Below, one piece after another: positions 8,544 through 19,998 of a DNA stretch of 64,000 nt (its first letter is position 1; the number at the start of each line of letters is the position of its first letter). The notes beneath the pieces were generated by a model, which made no database searches, was not told the DNA's origin, and was given only the letters and a program-made list of their open reading frames with translations. This stretch comes from Streptomyces sp. DSM 110735 (GTDB lineage: Bacteria > Actinomycetota > Actinomycetes > Streptomycetales > Streptomycetaceae). The stretch is from assembly GCF_016482685.1 (NCBI RefSeq), contig NZ_JACYHF010000001.1, positions 186,001-250,000 of the forward strand, written 5' to 3'. A program made the position numbers and the translations under genes.

Positions 8544-9190
8544 TCAGCCCTCCTCCGGGCCACCGTTCTCCTTGTCGTCCGCCGCGCTCTCCTCGGCGTC
8601 CTCCGCCTTGACGGTCTGCGCGCCGGGCTGCGGCTCGGCCACGGCCACCCGCGCGGGGCGGATGGTGCGCTCGCCGATGCGATACCCGGGCTGGAGGATC
8701 GCCACGCAGGTCGTCTCGGTGACGTCCGGCGCGTAGGAGTGCATCAGGGCCTCGTGCACGGTCGGGTCGAAGGGCTCGCCCTCCTTGCCGAACTGCATCA
8801 GACCCATCTTGGCCGCCACGGTCTCCAGCGACTCGGCGACCGACTTGAAGCCGCCGACCAGCTCGCCGTGTTCCCGCGCGCGACCGATGTCGTCGAGCAC
8901 GGGCAGCAGCTCGGTCAGGAGGTTCGCGATGGCGATCTCCTTGACCGCGACCCGGTCGCGCTCGACCCGGCGGCGGTAGTTCTGGAACTCGGCCTGGAGG
9001 CGCTGGAGGTCGGCCGTGCGCTCGCCGAGCGCCGTGCGCGTCTGGTCCAACTGGGCCACGAGGGCCGCGTCCTGGCTTGCGTCCCCGGCCGGGGCCGCCC
9101 CCTCGGAGGAGGCGGCCTTCGGCTCGGCGTCGTCGGGGGTGGCGCCGGAGGGGACGTCGGGCTTCTCCTCGAAGCCCGGGGTCTCCTCCG

Positions 9191-9194
<4 letters not shown>
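8544..9194 (-). CDS. grpE: GrpE nucleotide exchange factor
   Basis: 216 residues. An acidic, variable N-terminus precedes the long coiled-coil helix ([25 protein letters not shown]) and the beta-wing domain with [10 protein letters not shown] and [17 protein letters not shown]. It exchanges ADP on DnaK. Its start codon overlaps the dnaK stop by 4 bases (ATGA), pointing to translational coupling. The protein ends in an acidic Glu-rich tail. Confidence 0.96.
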
Positions 9195-11032
<1,838 letters not shown>

Positions 11033-11051
11033 GGTTGATTCCTCCAACTGA

Positions 11052-11072
11052 CTTGAGTGGAACGGACTCAAG
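11052..11072. promoter_or_regulatory. HAIR operator (perfect) of the dnaK operon
   Basis: CTTGAGT-N7-ACTCAAG, an exact match to the HspR operator, lies between the dnaK -10 box and the start codon and so overlaps the likely transcription start. Confidence 0.95.
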
Positions 11073-11099
11073 CATGACACTCCCGCTCCGCTGAGTCAA
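11071..11099 (-). promoter_or_regulatory. dnaK promoter
   Basis: On the minus strand TTGACT (11099-11094) is followed after 17 nt by CATGCT (11076-11071), a good sigma-HrdB-type pair. The promoter sits between two HAIR repeats. Confidence 0.75.
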
Positions 11100-11103
11100 C
11101 AGA

Positions 11104-11124
11104 CATGAGCGAAGTCGACTCAAC
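11104..11124. promoter_or_regulatory. Second HAIR-like repeat upstream of dnaK
   Basis: CATGAGC-N7-ACTCAAC has the HAIR spacing and partly conserved arms. It lies just upstream of the -35 box, as in the multi-operator dnaK promoters known in Streptomyces. Confidence 0.7.
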
Positions 11125-11128
11125 TCTT

Positions 11129-12218
11129 ATCCATCCCCTACACGCAACGCCCTCCGGGCGGGGGCAAGTCGGGGCGATCTTCTCAGTTGGGTGGGGGTGC
11201 GGGGGGCGTGTTCCCCCGGGTGGCGTGGATACCGGGGGGGCTCGGGGACGGTCGGGACTGGCCTGGGGATCGGTCGGGCGTGCGCCTGTGGGGGCGTGAT
11301 CCCTGGGGCGCGTCACGGCGACTGAGACCGTGCCCCAGCAACCGGATACGAGCGCGGCACCATCTCCGAGACCAGACACCGGGTCGCGGTAACGCGGGAT
11401 GACCGGGCACGGGCGCCACTGCGGAGTGACCTGAGCCGGCGAGCCACACGCCCGAACGCAAAGCGACGGCCACGGGTGCGGCTGCGGGACAACCCGGACG
11501 GCGGCACCACTGGCCGCGAAGCGGCTCAGGGGGGGCAGGCACGGTTGGGGCTGGCTTGGGGAAATCGGCCGGGCGTGCGCCTGGGGCAGCTTGAGTGTGC
11601 GGGCGTGGGTCGGATCAGGTGCGGCGCTCAGCGCCACCTGGGGCAGGCGCGGTTTGGGAGGCAACTGGCACAGGGGGGTGCTGCGAGAGCTGGGGTTCAC
11701 CCCTGGCGCCCGGGCATCCGGGGCGCCGGACGGCGGGGGTGGCAGCCGTCCGGGGTGACGGGCGGCAGGGGTGGCAGCCCGGTGCCGCGAGGGCTGGGAT
11801 TCGACCCCGGCACCCCGGCACCCCGGCACCCCGGCACCCCGGCACCCGGCATCCGGGCGGCCAGGGTGGCGGCTAGGCGCTGTGAGGGCTGGGGTTCGGC
11901 CCTGGTGCCTGGGCATCTCGGTCGTCTGGCGGCTCGCATCCCGGTGTGGACCTCGCCTTCGGGGCGGTCCGGGCGGTGGCCGTGTCACCCGGGTGGGCCA
12001 GTCGGGGAGGCGGAGCAGGGGGCGGGGGGTTCGGGCGGGGAGGGTGAAGTGGGAGGATTCCACCGCCGTTCCGCCGGACCTCCCGGGCAGGGGAAGGGTT
12101 GCCTCAGCGATCCACGTCACCCCGCGGACGGCTGCGTGGCGGCGGAAGATGGGGGTAGTCTCAAACGGACTGCATAAGTTACCGCTTAGTAATTTCGAGG
12201 CCGCCTCAGGAGCCCCTC
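11129..12218. other. Repeat-rich gene-free spacer between dnaK and the Fe-S protein gene
   Basis: Over 1 kb with no credible gene; crossing frames give only Pro/Arg/Gly low-complexity products. It contains imperfect direct repeats around the pattern GxGAGxGCTGGGxTTC, seen near 11685, 11788 and 11881, paired GGCRGGGGTGGCAGCC blocks, and a short tandem array at 11805-11844. The last ~200 bp should hold the promoter of the downstream iron-sulfur protein gene. Confidence 0.5.
11805..11844. repeat. 8-bp tandem repeat, five copies
   Basis: Five perfect head-to-tail copies of CCCCGGCA, followed by a truncated copy. This is a likely replication-slippage tract. Confidence 0.85.
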
Positions 12219-14501
12219 ATGCAACTCGCCGCGATCATCGTGTCGCTGGTCCTGACCGTGATCGGCGTCGCGCTGCTGGCCCGCGCCATCGGTCAGTTCG
12301 TCCGGTACTTCAAGCTGGGCCAGCCCGTGCCCGCGGGAACCCGGACCGACAACCCGTACCAGCGCAGCGTGACCCTGGTGCGGGAGTTTCTCGGCCACAC
12401 CAGGATGAACCGGTGGGGCATCGTCGGCATCGCCCACTGGTTCGTGGCCGTCGGCTTCCTGACGCTGCCGCCCACCCTGGCGCAGGCGTTCGGCCAGCTC
12501 TTCAAGGCCGACTGGACGCTGCCGCTGATCGGCGACTTCCTGCCGTTCGAGCTGTACATCGAGTTCATCGGCGTCATGACGACGATCGGCATCCTCGTCC
12601 TCATGGCCATCCGGCTGATGAGCCTGCCGTCCCGCCCCGGCCGCAAGTCCCGCTTCGCGGGCTCCAAGTCCGGCCAGGCGTACTTCGTCGAGTACGTCAT
12701 CCTCACCATCGGCCTCGCGATCTACACCCTGCGCGGCCTCGAAGGCGCCCTGCACCACGTCGACCACTACGAGGCGGCGTACTTCGCGTCGTACCCCCTG
12801 GTCCTCGCCTTCAAGGGGCTGAGCGTCGCCACCCTGCAGAACCTGGTCTACCTGGTCGCCACGATCAAGATCGGGACCTCGTTCGTCTGGATGATCGTCG
12901 TCTCGCTCAACACCAACATGGGCGTCGCCTGGCACCGCTTCCTCGCGTTCCCGAACATCTGGTTCAAGCGCGAGGCGACCGGCGGCACCGCCCTCGGCGC
13001 GCTCCAGCCGATGACCTCCGGCGGCAAGCCGATCGACTTCACCGACCCCGGTGACGACGACGTCTTCGGCGTCTCCCAGGTCGAGCAGTTCTCCTGGAAG
13101 GGTCTGCTGGACTTCTCCACCTGCACCGAGTGCGGCCGCTGCCAGTCGCAGTGCCCCGCCTGGAACACCGGCAAGCCGCTCTCCCCCAAGCTCCTCATCA
13201 TGTCGCTGCGCGACCACGCGCACGCCAAGGCGCCGTACCTCCTCGCGGGCGGCGGCAAGACCATGGAGGGCGACGAGAAGGCGAGCGAGGAGCAGCTCAA
13301 GGACGTCCCCGCCGCCGCCCTCGCCGAGGCAGAGCGCCCGCTCATCGGCACCGCCGAGGAGAACGGCGTCATCGACCCGGACGTCCTGTGGTCCTGCACC
13401 ACCTGCGGCGCCTGCGTCGAGCAGTGCCCCGTCGACATCGAGCACGTCGACCACATCGTCGACATGCGCCGCTACCAGGTGATGATCGAGTCCGCGTTCC
13501 CGTCCGAGGCGGGCACGATGCTCAAGAACCTGGAGAAGAAGGGCAACCCCTGGGGTCTGGCGAAGAAGCAGCGCCTGGAGTGGCTCAAGGAGGTCGACTT
13601 CGAGGTCCCGGTCGTCGGCAAGGACATCGAGGACCTGACCGAGGTCGAGTACCTGTACTGGGTCGGCTGCGCCGGTGCCCTGGAGGACCGCGCCAAGAAG
13701 ACCACCAAGGCGTTCGCCGAGCTGCTCCACATCGCGGGCGTCAAGTTCGCCATCATGGGCGGCGACGAGAAGTGCACCGGTGACTCCGCCCGCCGCCTCG
13801 GCAACGAGCCCCTCTTCCAGGAGCTCGGCATGGAGAACGTCATGTCCCTCAACGCCGCGTTCGGCGAGGAGATGGACGACGACGGCAAGGTGACCGACGC
13901 CTCGCGCAAGCCCAGGTCCGCCAAGAAGATCGTCGCCACCTGCCCGCACTGCCTCAACACGCTCGGCAACGAGTACCCGCAGCTCGGCGGCGACTACGAG
14001 GTCATCCACCACACCCAGTTGCTCCAGCACCTGGTGGACGAGGGCAAGCTGATCCCGGTCACCCCGGTCGAGGGTCTCATCACGTACCACGACCCCTGCT
14101 ACCTGGGCCGCCACAACAAGATCTACACGCCCCCGCGCGAGATCATCGGCAAGGTCCCCGGTCTGCGCAACGAGGAGATGCACCGCCACAAGGAGCGCGG
14201 CTTCTGCTGCGGCGCCGGTGGCGCGCGGATGTGGATGGAGGAGCGGATCGGCAAGCGCATCAACAACGAGCGCGTCGACGAAGCCCTCTCCCTCAACCCG
14301 GACATCGTCTCCACCGCCTGCCCGTTCTGCCTCGTCATGCTGACCGACTCGGTCAACGGCAAGAAGAACGATGGCAAGGCGAAGGAGTCCATCAAGGTCG
14401 TGGACGTCGCCCAGCTCCTGCTGGAGTCGGTCAAGACCCCCGTGGACCCGTCCGAGGACGACGAGCCCGCCAACGAGCCGGAGCCCGAGCCGGTGAAGTA
14501 A
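12219..14501 (+). CDS. EtfD-like membrane (Fe-S) reductase
   Basis: 760 residues. The N-terminal ~230 residues hold several membrane helices like the NarI-type cytochrome subunit. Two [4Fe-4S] ferredoxin motifs follow (CTECGRCQSQCP near residue 305, CTTCGACVEQCP near 393). Two CCG-type cysteine-rich domains come next (WVGCAGALEDR, CPHCLNTLGNEYPQLGG; then HDPCYLGR with RGFCCGAGGARMW). The family includes mycobacterial EtfD (Rv0338c), which passes electrons from electron-transfer flavoprotein to the quinone pool in fatty-acid oxidation. No etfAB lies nearby. It is monocistronic, with a strong terminator behind it. Confidence 0.88.
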   Translation: MQLAAIIVSLVLTVIGVALLARAIGQFVRYFKLGQPVPAGTRTDNPYQRSVTLVREFLGHTRMNRWGIVGIAHWFVAVGFLTLPPTLAQAFGQLFKADWTLPLIGDFLPFELYIEFIGVMTTIGILVLMAIRLMSLPSRPGRKSRFAGSKSGQAYFVEYVILTIGLAIYTLRGLEGALHHVDHYEAAYFASYPLVLAFKGLSVATLQNLVYLVATIKIGTSFVWMIVVSLNTNMGVAWHRFLAFPNIWFKREATGGTALGALQPMTSGGKPIDFTDPGDDDVFGVSQVEQFSWKGLLDFSTCTECGRCQSQCPAWNTGKPLSPKLLIMSLRDHAHAKAPYLLAGGGKTMEGDEKASEEQLKDVPAAALAEAERPLIGTAEENGVIDPDVLWSCTTCGACVEQCPVDIEHVDHIVDMRRYQVMIESAFPSEAGTMLKNLEKKGNPWGLAKKQRLEWLKEVDFEVPVVGKDIEDLTEVEYLYWVGCAGALEDRAKKTTKAFAELLHIAGVKFAIMGGDEKCTGDSARRLGNEPLFQELGMENVMSLNAAFGEEMDDDGKVTDASRKPRSAKKIVATCPHCLNTLGNEYPQLGGDYEVIHHTQLLQHLVDEGKLIPVTPVEGLITYHDPCYLGRHNKIYTPPREIIGKVPGLRNEEMHRHKERGFCCGAGGARMWMEERIGKRINNERVDEALSLNPDIVSTACPFCLVMLTDSVNGKKNDGKAKESIKVVDVAQLLLESVKTPVDPSEDDEPANEPEPEPVK

Positions 14502-14515
14502 GCGGTACGACGACG

Positions 14516-14552
14516 AAGGTGCCCCCGGCCGATGACTGGCCGGGGGCACCTT
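14516..14552. terminator. Strong hairpin terminator
   Basis: A perfect 15-bp stem, AAGGTGCCCCCGGCC (14516-14530) pairing with 14538-14552, with a 7-nt loop and a short T-containing tail. It separates the Fe-S protein gene from the convergent ABM monooxygenase gene and may serve both. Confidence 0.9.
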
Positions 14553-14589
14553 GTCGTATCGGCGGCAGGACCTCACCGCCGAGAAGGAA

Positions 14590-14928
14590 CTACGCCTCCT
14601 TCGGCGCCGCCTGCTGCACCACCTCGAACGACCACAGCGTCGAACCCGCCGCCGCGGGCCGGTGCTTCCCGCCCTCGCCGCCCTCGCCGCCGCCGGTCCC
14701 CTGGTGAGCCGCCTTCATCGGGCCCTCCATCCACGCCTGGAACGCGGCGTCGTCGCGCCAGCGGGTGTAGACGAGGTACTGGTCGGTCCCCTCGACCGGA
14801 CGCAGCAGCTCGAACCACTCGAAGCCGTCCGAGCTCTCCACCGTGTGGGCCCGCGAGGCGAACCGCTTCTCCAGCACCTCCCGCTGCTCGGCGGGAACGG
14901 TCAGTACGTTGATCTTGACTACGCTCAT
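14590..14928 (-). CDS. Antibiotic biosynthesis monooxygenase (ABM) family protein
   Basis: 112 residues with the dimeric alpha/beta-barrel ABM fold: VVKINVLTVPAEQREVLEKR at the start, then GFEWFELLRPVEGTDQYLVY and WRDDAAFQAWMEGPMKAAHQ. The last ~35 residues are Gly-rich and then hydrophobic. Family members include heme-degrading and quinone monooxygenases. None of the heme-ligand features can be assigned with confidence here, so the substrate is unknown. ATG at 14928 follows an AGGATGGGGG stretch. Confidence 0.85.
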   Translation of the reverse strand: MSVVKINVLTVPAEQREVLEKRFASRAHTVESSDGFEWFELLRPVEGTDQYLVYTRWRDDAAFQAWMEGPMKAAHQGTGGGEGGEGGKHRPAAAGSTLWSFEVVQQAAPKEA

Positions 14929-15183
14929 GCCCCCATCCTGCCCCCGCCGCCCCCGCGGTGCGCCCCCGACACCGGACGTCACGGCGGTCGCACCGGACCC
15001 GCAGGTCACGGCAGACCGAAATTTTCCCGAACTCCAGTACAACCCTTGCGTCTTGGCGCCGGTCTCTTGATCGCCGACCGCCGCGCAGCCCCCCTCGGGC
15101 GGACCGAGGGGGAGCGCGGCGGGCGGCTTCATCGACTGCGGATGCCCGACCCGGCGTCCCCTGTATGCCGCAGGAGAAACCGC

Positions 15184-16668
15184 ATGCACGCACCTCACAG
15201 ACTCGCCCTCGCGACGGCCACCGCCGCTGCGCTGACGGGCGGTCTGTTCACCGTCGCCGCCGCTCCCGCCTCCGCCGCCGACTCCGTCAAGGTCGCGCGC
15301 GCCGACTTCAACGGCGACGGCTACGGCGACATCGCCACCGAGGCGGCCGGCGCCTACGTCGGCGGTCTCAAGAACGCCGGCCAGGTCACCGTCATGTACG
15401 GCGGCACCTCCGGCGTCTCCGGCGCCCAGCACACCACCCTCAGCCAGAACTCCACGGGCGTCCCCGGCACCTCCGAGGCGGGCGACTTCTTCGGGTACTC
15501 CGAGGCGTACGGCGACTTCAACGGCGACGGCTACGACGACCTCGCCGTCGGCGCCCCCAGCGAGAAGGTCGGCTCCGACACCAACGGCGGCACGGTCGCC
15601 CTGCTGTGGGGCTCCAAGAGCGGTCTGACCGGCAAGGGCGTGACCCTGGCCGACCCGTCCCCCAGCGCGCACGACCGCTGGGGTCTGACCCTGGCCTCCG
15701 GCGACTTCGACGGCGACGGCAGGGCGGACCTGGTCGTCGGCTCCACGGCCACCACGCTCTACGTCTACCGGGGCGGCTTCAGCGCCTCCGGCACCGCCCC
15801 GAGCCGTACCACCTTCACGGTGCCCATCCAGAAGGGCAGCTCCGACTACCCGTTCGGCCCGCTGCACCTCGCCGCCGGGGACGTGAACGGCGACGGCCGC
15901 AGCGACCTCGTGATCAACGGCTGGGAGAGCTCGTCCGACTACGGCTGGAACACCAACTACTGGCTGCCCGGCACCAGCAGCGGTCTGACCACGTCCTCGG
16001 TCAGGACGCTGAAGTCCGGCATCGTCACCGGCATCGGCGACATCAACGGCGACGGCTACGGCGACATCGTCAGCGGGGTCGGCTGGGACGCGGGCAAGCT
16101 GGACGACGGCACCCCGATCCCGGACTCCTCCACCGGCGGTCGCGTCAACATCACCTACGGCTCCGCCTCGGGTCCCGCCTCGACCGCTGTGATCAACCAG
16201 GACACCGGCAACGTCCCCGGCGGCTCCGAGAAGGGCGACGAGTTCGGCTGGGACCTGGACCTCGGCGACGTCAACGGCGACGGCTACCAGGACATCGCGA
16301 TCGGCAGCCCCTTCGAGGACCTCGGCGGCGTCGCCGACACCGGGCAGGTCACCGTCCTGTACGGCTCCCCGAGCGGGGTGAACACCACCTCCGGCGGCCA
16401 GGCGCTCGCCCAGAGCACCGCGGGCGTCCCCGGCGGCGACGAGAAGGGCGACCACTTCGGTCTCGACCTCAAGCTCGACGACGTCAACGGCGACGGCAGG
16501 GCGGACCTGGTCGTCGGCTCGGACGAGAACAGCGGCAACGGCTCGGTGACCTACCTGCCCTCCAACGGCACGAAGATCACCACGACCGGCTCGCACCTCA
16601 CCAACGTCGGCGACGTGGGCGTCTCCACCTCCGGCACCCCCGAACTGGGCGCCGTCTTCGGGGACTGA
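15184..16668 (+). CDS. Secreted FG-GAP/integrin-alpha-like repeat protein
   Basis: 494 residues. A Sec signal peptide (HRLALATATAAALTGGLFTV, cleavage after APASA) is followed by seven FG-GAP blades. Each has a calcium-binding DxNGDGxxD loop (DFNGDGYGDI, DFNGDGYDDL, DFDGDGRADL, DVNGDGRSDL, DINGDGYGDI, DVNGDGYQDI, DVNGDGRADL). It should form an extracellular seven-bladed beta-propeller. Such Streptomyces proteins are common and mostly unstudied. The ATG at 15184 has an AGGAGAAA ribosome site. It is monocistronic. Confidence 0.9.
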   Translation: MHAPHRLALATATAAALTGGLFTVAAAPASAADSVKVARADFNGDGYGDIATEAAGAYVGGLKNAGQVTVMYGGTSGVSGAQHTTLSQNSTGVPGTSEAGDFFGYSEAYGDFNGDGYDDLAVGAPSEKVGSDTNGGTVALLWGSKSGLTGKGVTLADPSPSAHDRWGLTLASGDFDGDGRADLVVGSTATTLYVYRGGFSASGTAPSRTTFTVPIQKGSSDYPFGPLHLAAGDVNGDGRSDLVINGWESSSDYGWNTNYWLPGTSSGLTTSSVRTLKSGIVTGIGDINGDGYGDIVSGVGWDAGKLDDGTPIPDSSTGGRVNITYGSASGPASTAVINQDTGNVPGGSEKGDEFGWDLDLGDVNGDGYQDIAIGSPFEDLGGVADTGQVTVLYGSPSGVNTTSGGQALAQSTAGVPGGDEKGDHFGLDLKLDDVNGDGRADLVVGSDENSGNGSVTYLPSNGTKITTTGSHLTNVGDVGVSTSGTPELGAVFGD

Positions 16669-16824
16669 GCCCGTCACCGGACGTCATCCTCGCCCGGCAC
16701 ATCCCCGACCGACCCCTGACCGACCCCTGACGGTCCCTTAGGGGATGTCACAGGTCGGCCGCAAAGCCGGGCCCAGCCCCCTGGGCCCGGCCCGCGACCG
16801 CCGCGGACCAGGTACGTTCGACGG

Positions 16825-17772
16825 GTGGCTGGATTCAGGATCGGACGCGGGGACCACGACCATCGCTCCCCGCAGGGACAGCAGGCGCCGCAGGGCCCGT
16901 CGTACGGCGGCGGACCCGCCCCGCGCCACGGACAGCAGGGACCGTCGTACGGCTACCCCCAGGGCGGCCCGGCGTACCCGCAGCAGCAGGCGTACCCCCG
17001 GCCGGGACAGCCGGGCCCCAGTGGCCCGTCGTACGGCTACCCCGGACCGCCCGCGGACGGACCGGAGTACTTCGGCGACGGCGGTCACCACCCGGGTCCG
17101 CGCGCGCCGCACGACCCGTACGCCGCCGACAACCCGGGTCACACCCAGGCGTTCTCGGTCGACGACGCCGCGGGCTACACCCAGGGCGAGACCTACCACG
17201 CCGGTGCCGCCGAGCCCGCCGGTCCGATCGGACCGCCGCTGCACTGGAAGGAGCTGCTGAAGGGGATCGTCCTGTCCCCGAACCAGACCTTCCTGCGGAT
17301 GCGCGACTACACGATGTGGGGTCCCGCCCTCATCGTCACGTTCCTCTACGGTCTGCTCGCGGTCTTCGGGTTCGACACCGCCCGCGCGGACGCCATCGGC
17401 GCGACGCTGACCAACGCCATCCCGATCGTGCTGGTCACCGCCGTCGCGATGGTGCTCAGCATCTTCGTGCTGAGCGTGGTCACCCACACCCTGGCCCGTC
17501 AGCTCGGCGGCAACGGCAACTGGCAGCCGACCGTCGGACTGTCGATGCTGATCATGTCGCTCACGGACGCGCCCCGGCTCGTCTTCGCGATGTTCGCGGG
17601 CGGCGACGCGGGCTTCGTCCAGGCGATCGGCTGGGCGACCTGGCTCGGCGCGGGCGCGCTGCTCACGCTGATGGTGTCGCGCTCCCACGACCTGCCCTGG
17701 CCGAAGGCGCTGGGCGCGTCCGCGATCCAGCTCATCGCGCTGCTGTCGATCGTGAAGCTCGGCACGTTCTGA
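16825..17772 (+). CDS. Yip1-family integral membrane protein
   Basis: 315 residues. The first ~130 are a low-complexity Gly/Pro/Tyr/Gln-rich cytoplasmic region with repeated GPSYGYP units. After LHWKELLKGIVLSPNQTFLR-MRDYTMWGPA come five or so membrane helices typical of the Yip1 domain (LIVTFLYGLLAVFGF, IPIVLVTAVAMVLSIFVLSVV, AIGWATWLGAGALLTLMV, IQLIALLSIVKLG). Function unknown. The start is GTG at 16825. Confidence 0.82.
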   Translation: MAGFRIGRGDHDHRSPQGQQAPQGPSYGGGPAPRHGQQGPSYGYPQGGPAYPQQQAYPRPGQPGPSGPSYGYPGPPADGPEYFGDGGHHPGPRAPHDPYAADNPGHTQAFSVDDAAGYTQGETYHAGAAEPAGPIGPPLHWKELLKGIVLSPNQTFLRMRDYTMWGPALIVTFLYGLLAVFGFDTARADAIGATLTNAIPIVLVTAVAMVLSIFVLSVVTHTLARQLGGNGNWQPTVGLSMLIMSLTDAPRLVFAMFAGGDAGFVQAIGWATWLGAGALLTLMVSRSHDLPWPKALGASAIQLIALLSIVKLGTF

Positions 17773-17932
17773 GCCGACACGCGGAGACGCGCTCGGAAAA
17801 CACCCGTACGGCATACACCCGTCCGGCATATGCAGAACTGATATGTCCGTTTATCTCCCGATACGTTGAGAACGCCGCACCGGCCGAGGAGCCGGTGCGT
17901 GCCTCTTCTTCGAGACGAATCAGGGAGTGAGT

Positions 17933-18712
17933 GTGAAAGCTCGCTTTGGCGTGAGCCGCGCAAAGGCGCTCACGATCGCCGCACTGTCCGCCCTCGCCGC
18001 CACGGCCCTCCAGGTACCGGCCACGGCCGCCGGGGGCACCGGGGGCGGAAGCAGCGCGGACCACTGGGGTGTCATCACCCGCAACACCATCGGCTCGCCG
18101 GTGGCCGCACTGCGGGAGGGCCCCTACGGCTCGTTCGGCGTCACCGGCGCCGCCGCCCGTCCGCCCTTCGGCACCGGCAGCCTCGGCATCGAGGTGGCGG
18201 ACAACTCCACCTCACTGACCCCGCCCAGCGAGAAGGTGGACTTCGGCAACGAGGTCGACTTCTACGGCAACCCGGTGCTCGGCCTCACCCAGGTCGGCTT
18301 CCGCGTGTTCCAGACCGGCGAGAACGTCTCGTACGGCGGTCCCCGGAACCTGCCCAACATCAAGTTCGAGATCAACCCGAACGTCGCCGCCCACCCCGGT
18401 GACACCTACTCCACGCTGGTGTGGGTGCCCGGACCGGTCACCACCACCGACCGCTGGAGCGGCTACCTCGACGCCACCACCACCGGCACCTGGTATCTGA
18501 CGGGCGGCGAGACCGCCTGCACCCAGGCCGCTCCCTGCACGTTCGCGCAGGTCAAGGCGTCGCTGAACGACGGCGGCGCGGCACCGCTCATCTACACGGC
18601 GGCTGTCGGCAAGGGCCGCGACTACCTGTGGACCGGCGCGGTCGACGGTCTGCGCATCAACAACAACGTCTACGACTTCGAGGCGAACGGCGTGAAGGTG
18701 CGCCGCGCCTGA
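17933..18712 (+). CDS. Secreted protein of unknown function
   Basis: 259 residues with a signal peptide (RAKALTIAALSALAATALQV, cleavage after ATA). The mature part is Gly- and Thr-rich and predicted beta-rich, with WGVITRNTIGSPVAALREGP near its start and a single disulfide candidate (ETACTQAAPCTF). No enzyme motif is visible. GTG at 17933 is chosen over GTG at 17927 because GGGAG lies 5 nt before it. A GC-rich hairpin (17876-17897) lies in the 5' region. Confidence 0.75.
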   Translation: MKARFGVSRAKALTIAALSALAATALQVPATAAGGTGGGSSADHWGVITRNTIGSPVAALREGPYGSFGVTGAAARPPFGTGSLGIEVADNSTSLTPPSEKVDFGNEVDFYGNPVLGLTQVGFRVFQTGENVSYGGPRNLPNIKFEINPNVAAHPGDTYSTLVWVPGPVTTTDRWSGYLDATTTGTWYLTGGETACTQAAPCTFAQVKASLNDGGAAPLIYTAAVGKGRDYLWTGAVDGLRINNNVYDFEANGVKVRRA

Positions 18713-18767
18713 CCGAGCCGTACGCGGGCGACGCGGTCCTCGGACGGCCGACGGTATCCGGCCGGGA

Positions 18768-19277
18768 TCAGAGGGCGTCCTTGGACGGCGTCACCGGCTC
18801 ACCCTGCCTGCGCACCGGAGGCAGCACGCTCCACGGGAAGTTGATCCAGGCGTCGGTGTGCTTCCACACGTACTCGCACTTCACGAGCGAGTGCGGCTTC
18901 TCGTACACGACGGCGGTGCGGACCTCGGCGACGGTCTCGCGGCAGAAGTCCCGCACCAGCTTGAGCGTCTTGCCGGTGTCGGCGACGTCGTCGGTGATCA
19001 GGACCTTCTTGTCGGAGAAGTCGATGACGTTCGGGACGGGCGCCAGCATGACCGGCATCTCCAGGGTGGTGCCGACGCCGGTGTAGAACTCCACGTTGAC
19101 CAGGTGGATGTTCTTGCACTCCAGGGCGTAGGCGAGACCGCCGGCCACGAAGACGCCGCCACGGGCGATGCTCAGCACGATGTCCGGCTCGTAGCCGTCG
19201 TCCGCGATGGTCTGCGCCAGCTCGCGGACCGCCTCGCCGAAGCGCTCGTAGGTCAGGTTCTCCCGTACGTCGCTCAT
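18768..19277 (-). CDS. Phosphoribosyltransferase-family protein
   Basis: 169 residues with a type I PRTase fold. The PRPP-binding motif is VLITDDVADTGKT, preceded by IVLSIARGGVFVAGGLAYAL; the hood region has YTGVGTTLEMPVMLAP. Relatives act on purine bases (xanthine-guanine-like). The base specificity is not clear from sequence. The ATG start at 19277 lies 8 bp after the dcd stop on the same strand, so the two are probably one nucleotide-metabolism operon. Confidence 0.85.
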   Translation of the reverse strand: MSDVRENLTYERFGEAVRELAQTIADDGYEPDIVLSIARGGVFVAGGLAYALECKNIHLVNVEFYTGVGTTLEMPVMLAPVPNVIDFSDKKVLITDDVADTGKTLKLVRDFCRETVAEVRTAVVYEKPHSLVKCEYVWKHTDAWINFPWSVLPPVRRQGEPVTPSKDAL

Positions 19278-19284
19278 ATCGCCC

Positions 19285-19860
19285 TCACACCTGGGTCCGG
19301 TGGAAGTTCAGGTAGGAGCGCGAGGCGGTCGGACCGCGCTGACCCTGGTACCGGGAGCCGTAGCGCTCGCTGCCGTAGGGGTGCTCGGCGGGCGAGCTGA
19401 GCCGGAACATGCAGAGCTGGCCGATCTTCATGCCGGGCCAGAGCTTGATCGGCAGGGTGGCGAGGTTGGACAGCTCCAGGGTCACGTGACCGCTGAAGCC
19501 GGGGTCGATGAACCCGGCGGTGGAGTGCGTGACGAGACCGAGGCGCCCGAGCGAGCTCTTGCCCTCCAGGCGGGAGGCGAGGTCGTCGGGGAGGGTGATG
19601 ACCTCGTACGTGCTGGCCAGCACAAACTCACCGGGGTGCAGGATGAAGGGCTCGTCCCCCTCGGGCTCGACCAGCCGGGTGAGGTCGGTCTGCTCGACGG
19701 AGGGGTCGATGTGGGGGTACCGGTGGTTCTCGAACACCCGGAAGTAGCGGTCGAGCCGCACGTCGATGCTGGACGGCTGCACCATGGATTCGTCGTAGGG
19801 ATCGATCCGCACCCGCCCGGCGTCGATCTCGGCCCGGATGTCCTTGTCTGAGAGAAGCAC
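19285..19860 (-). CDS. dcd: dCTP deaminase
   Basis: 191 residues of the Dcd/dUTPase beta-barrel family: [20 protein letters not shown] at the start, [20 protein letters not shown], the [20 protein letters not shown] nucleotide-binding block with the catalytic Glu, and [20 protein letters not shown]. It makes dUTP (or dUMP in bifunctional forms) from dCTP for dTMP synthesis. The GTG start at 19860 gives the canonical N-terminus. It is followed 8 bp later by the phosphoribosyltransferase gene. Confidence 0.95.
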   Translation of the reverse strand: MLLSDKDIRAEIDAGRVRIDPYDESMVQPSSIDVRLDRYFRVFENHRYPHIDPSVEQTDLTRLVEPEGDEPFILHPGEFVLASTYEVITLPDDLASRLEGKSSLGRLGLVTHSTAGFIDPGFSGHVTLELSNLATLPIKLWPGMKIGQLCMFRLSSPAEHPYGSERYGSRYQGQRGPTASRSYLNFHRTQV

Positions 19861-19998
19861 GTCCCGAGGATACGCAAGGGGTACGGAGGGCGGACAATCG
19901 TGGCGGACGCCGTGCACGGGCGGCTACGCGACGCGACCGCCTCCGGGTGGAGACGGCCGCGCGTGTCTGTATCTCTTGTTGATCTCTTGTTGCCGCCG

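Noticed and set aside
11805..11844. CRISPR-like array
   Set aside because: The repeat unit is only 8 bp, contiguous and without spacers; it is a simple tandem repeat.
12186..14576. 796-codon minus-strand frame opposite the Fe-S protein gene
   Set aside because: Antisense shadow; contains the reverse complement of ferredoxin motifs and no domain of its own.
14590..16677. 695-codon minus-strand frame joining the ABM gene to the antisense of the FG-GAP gene
   Set aside because: Only its last 112 codons match the ABM family, with a proper ribosome site at 14928.
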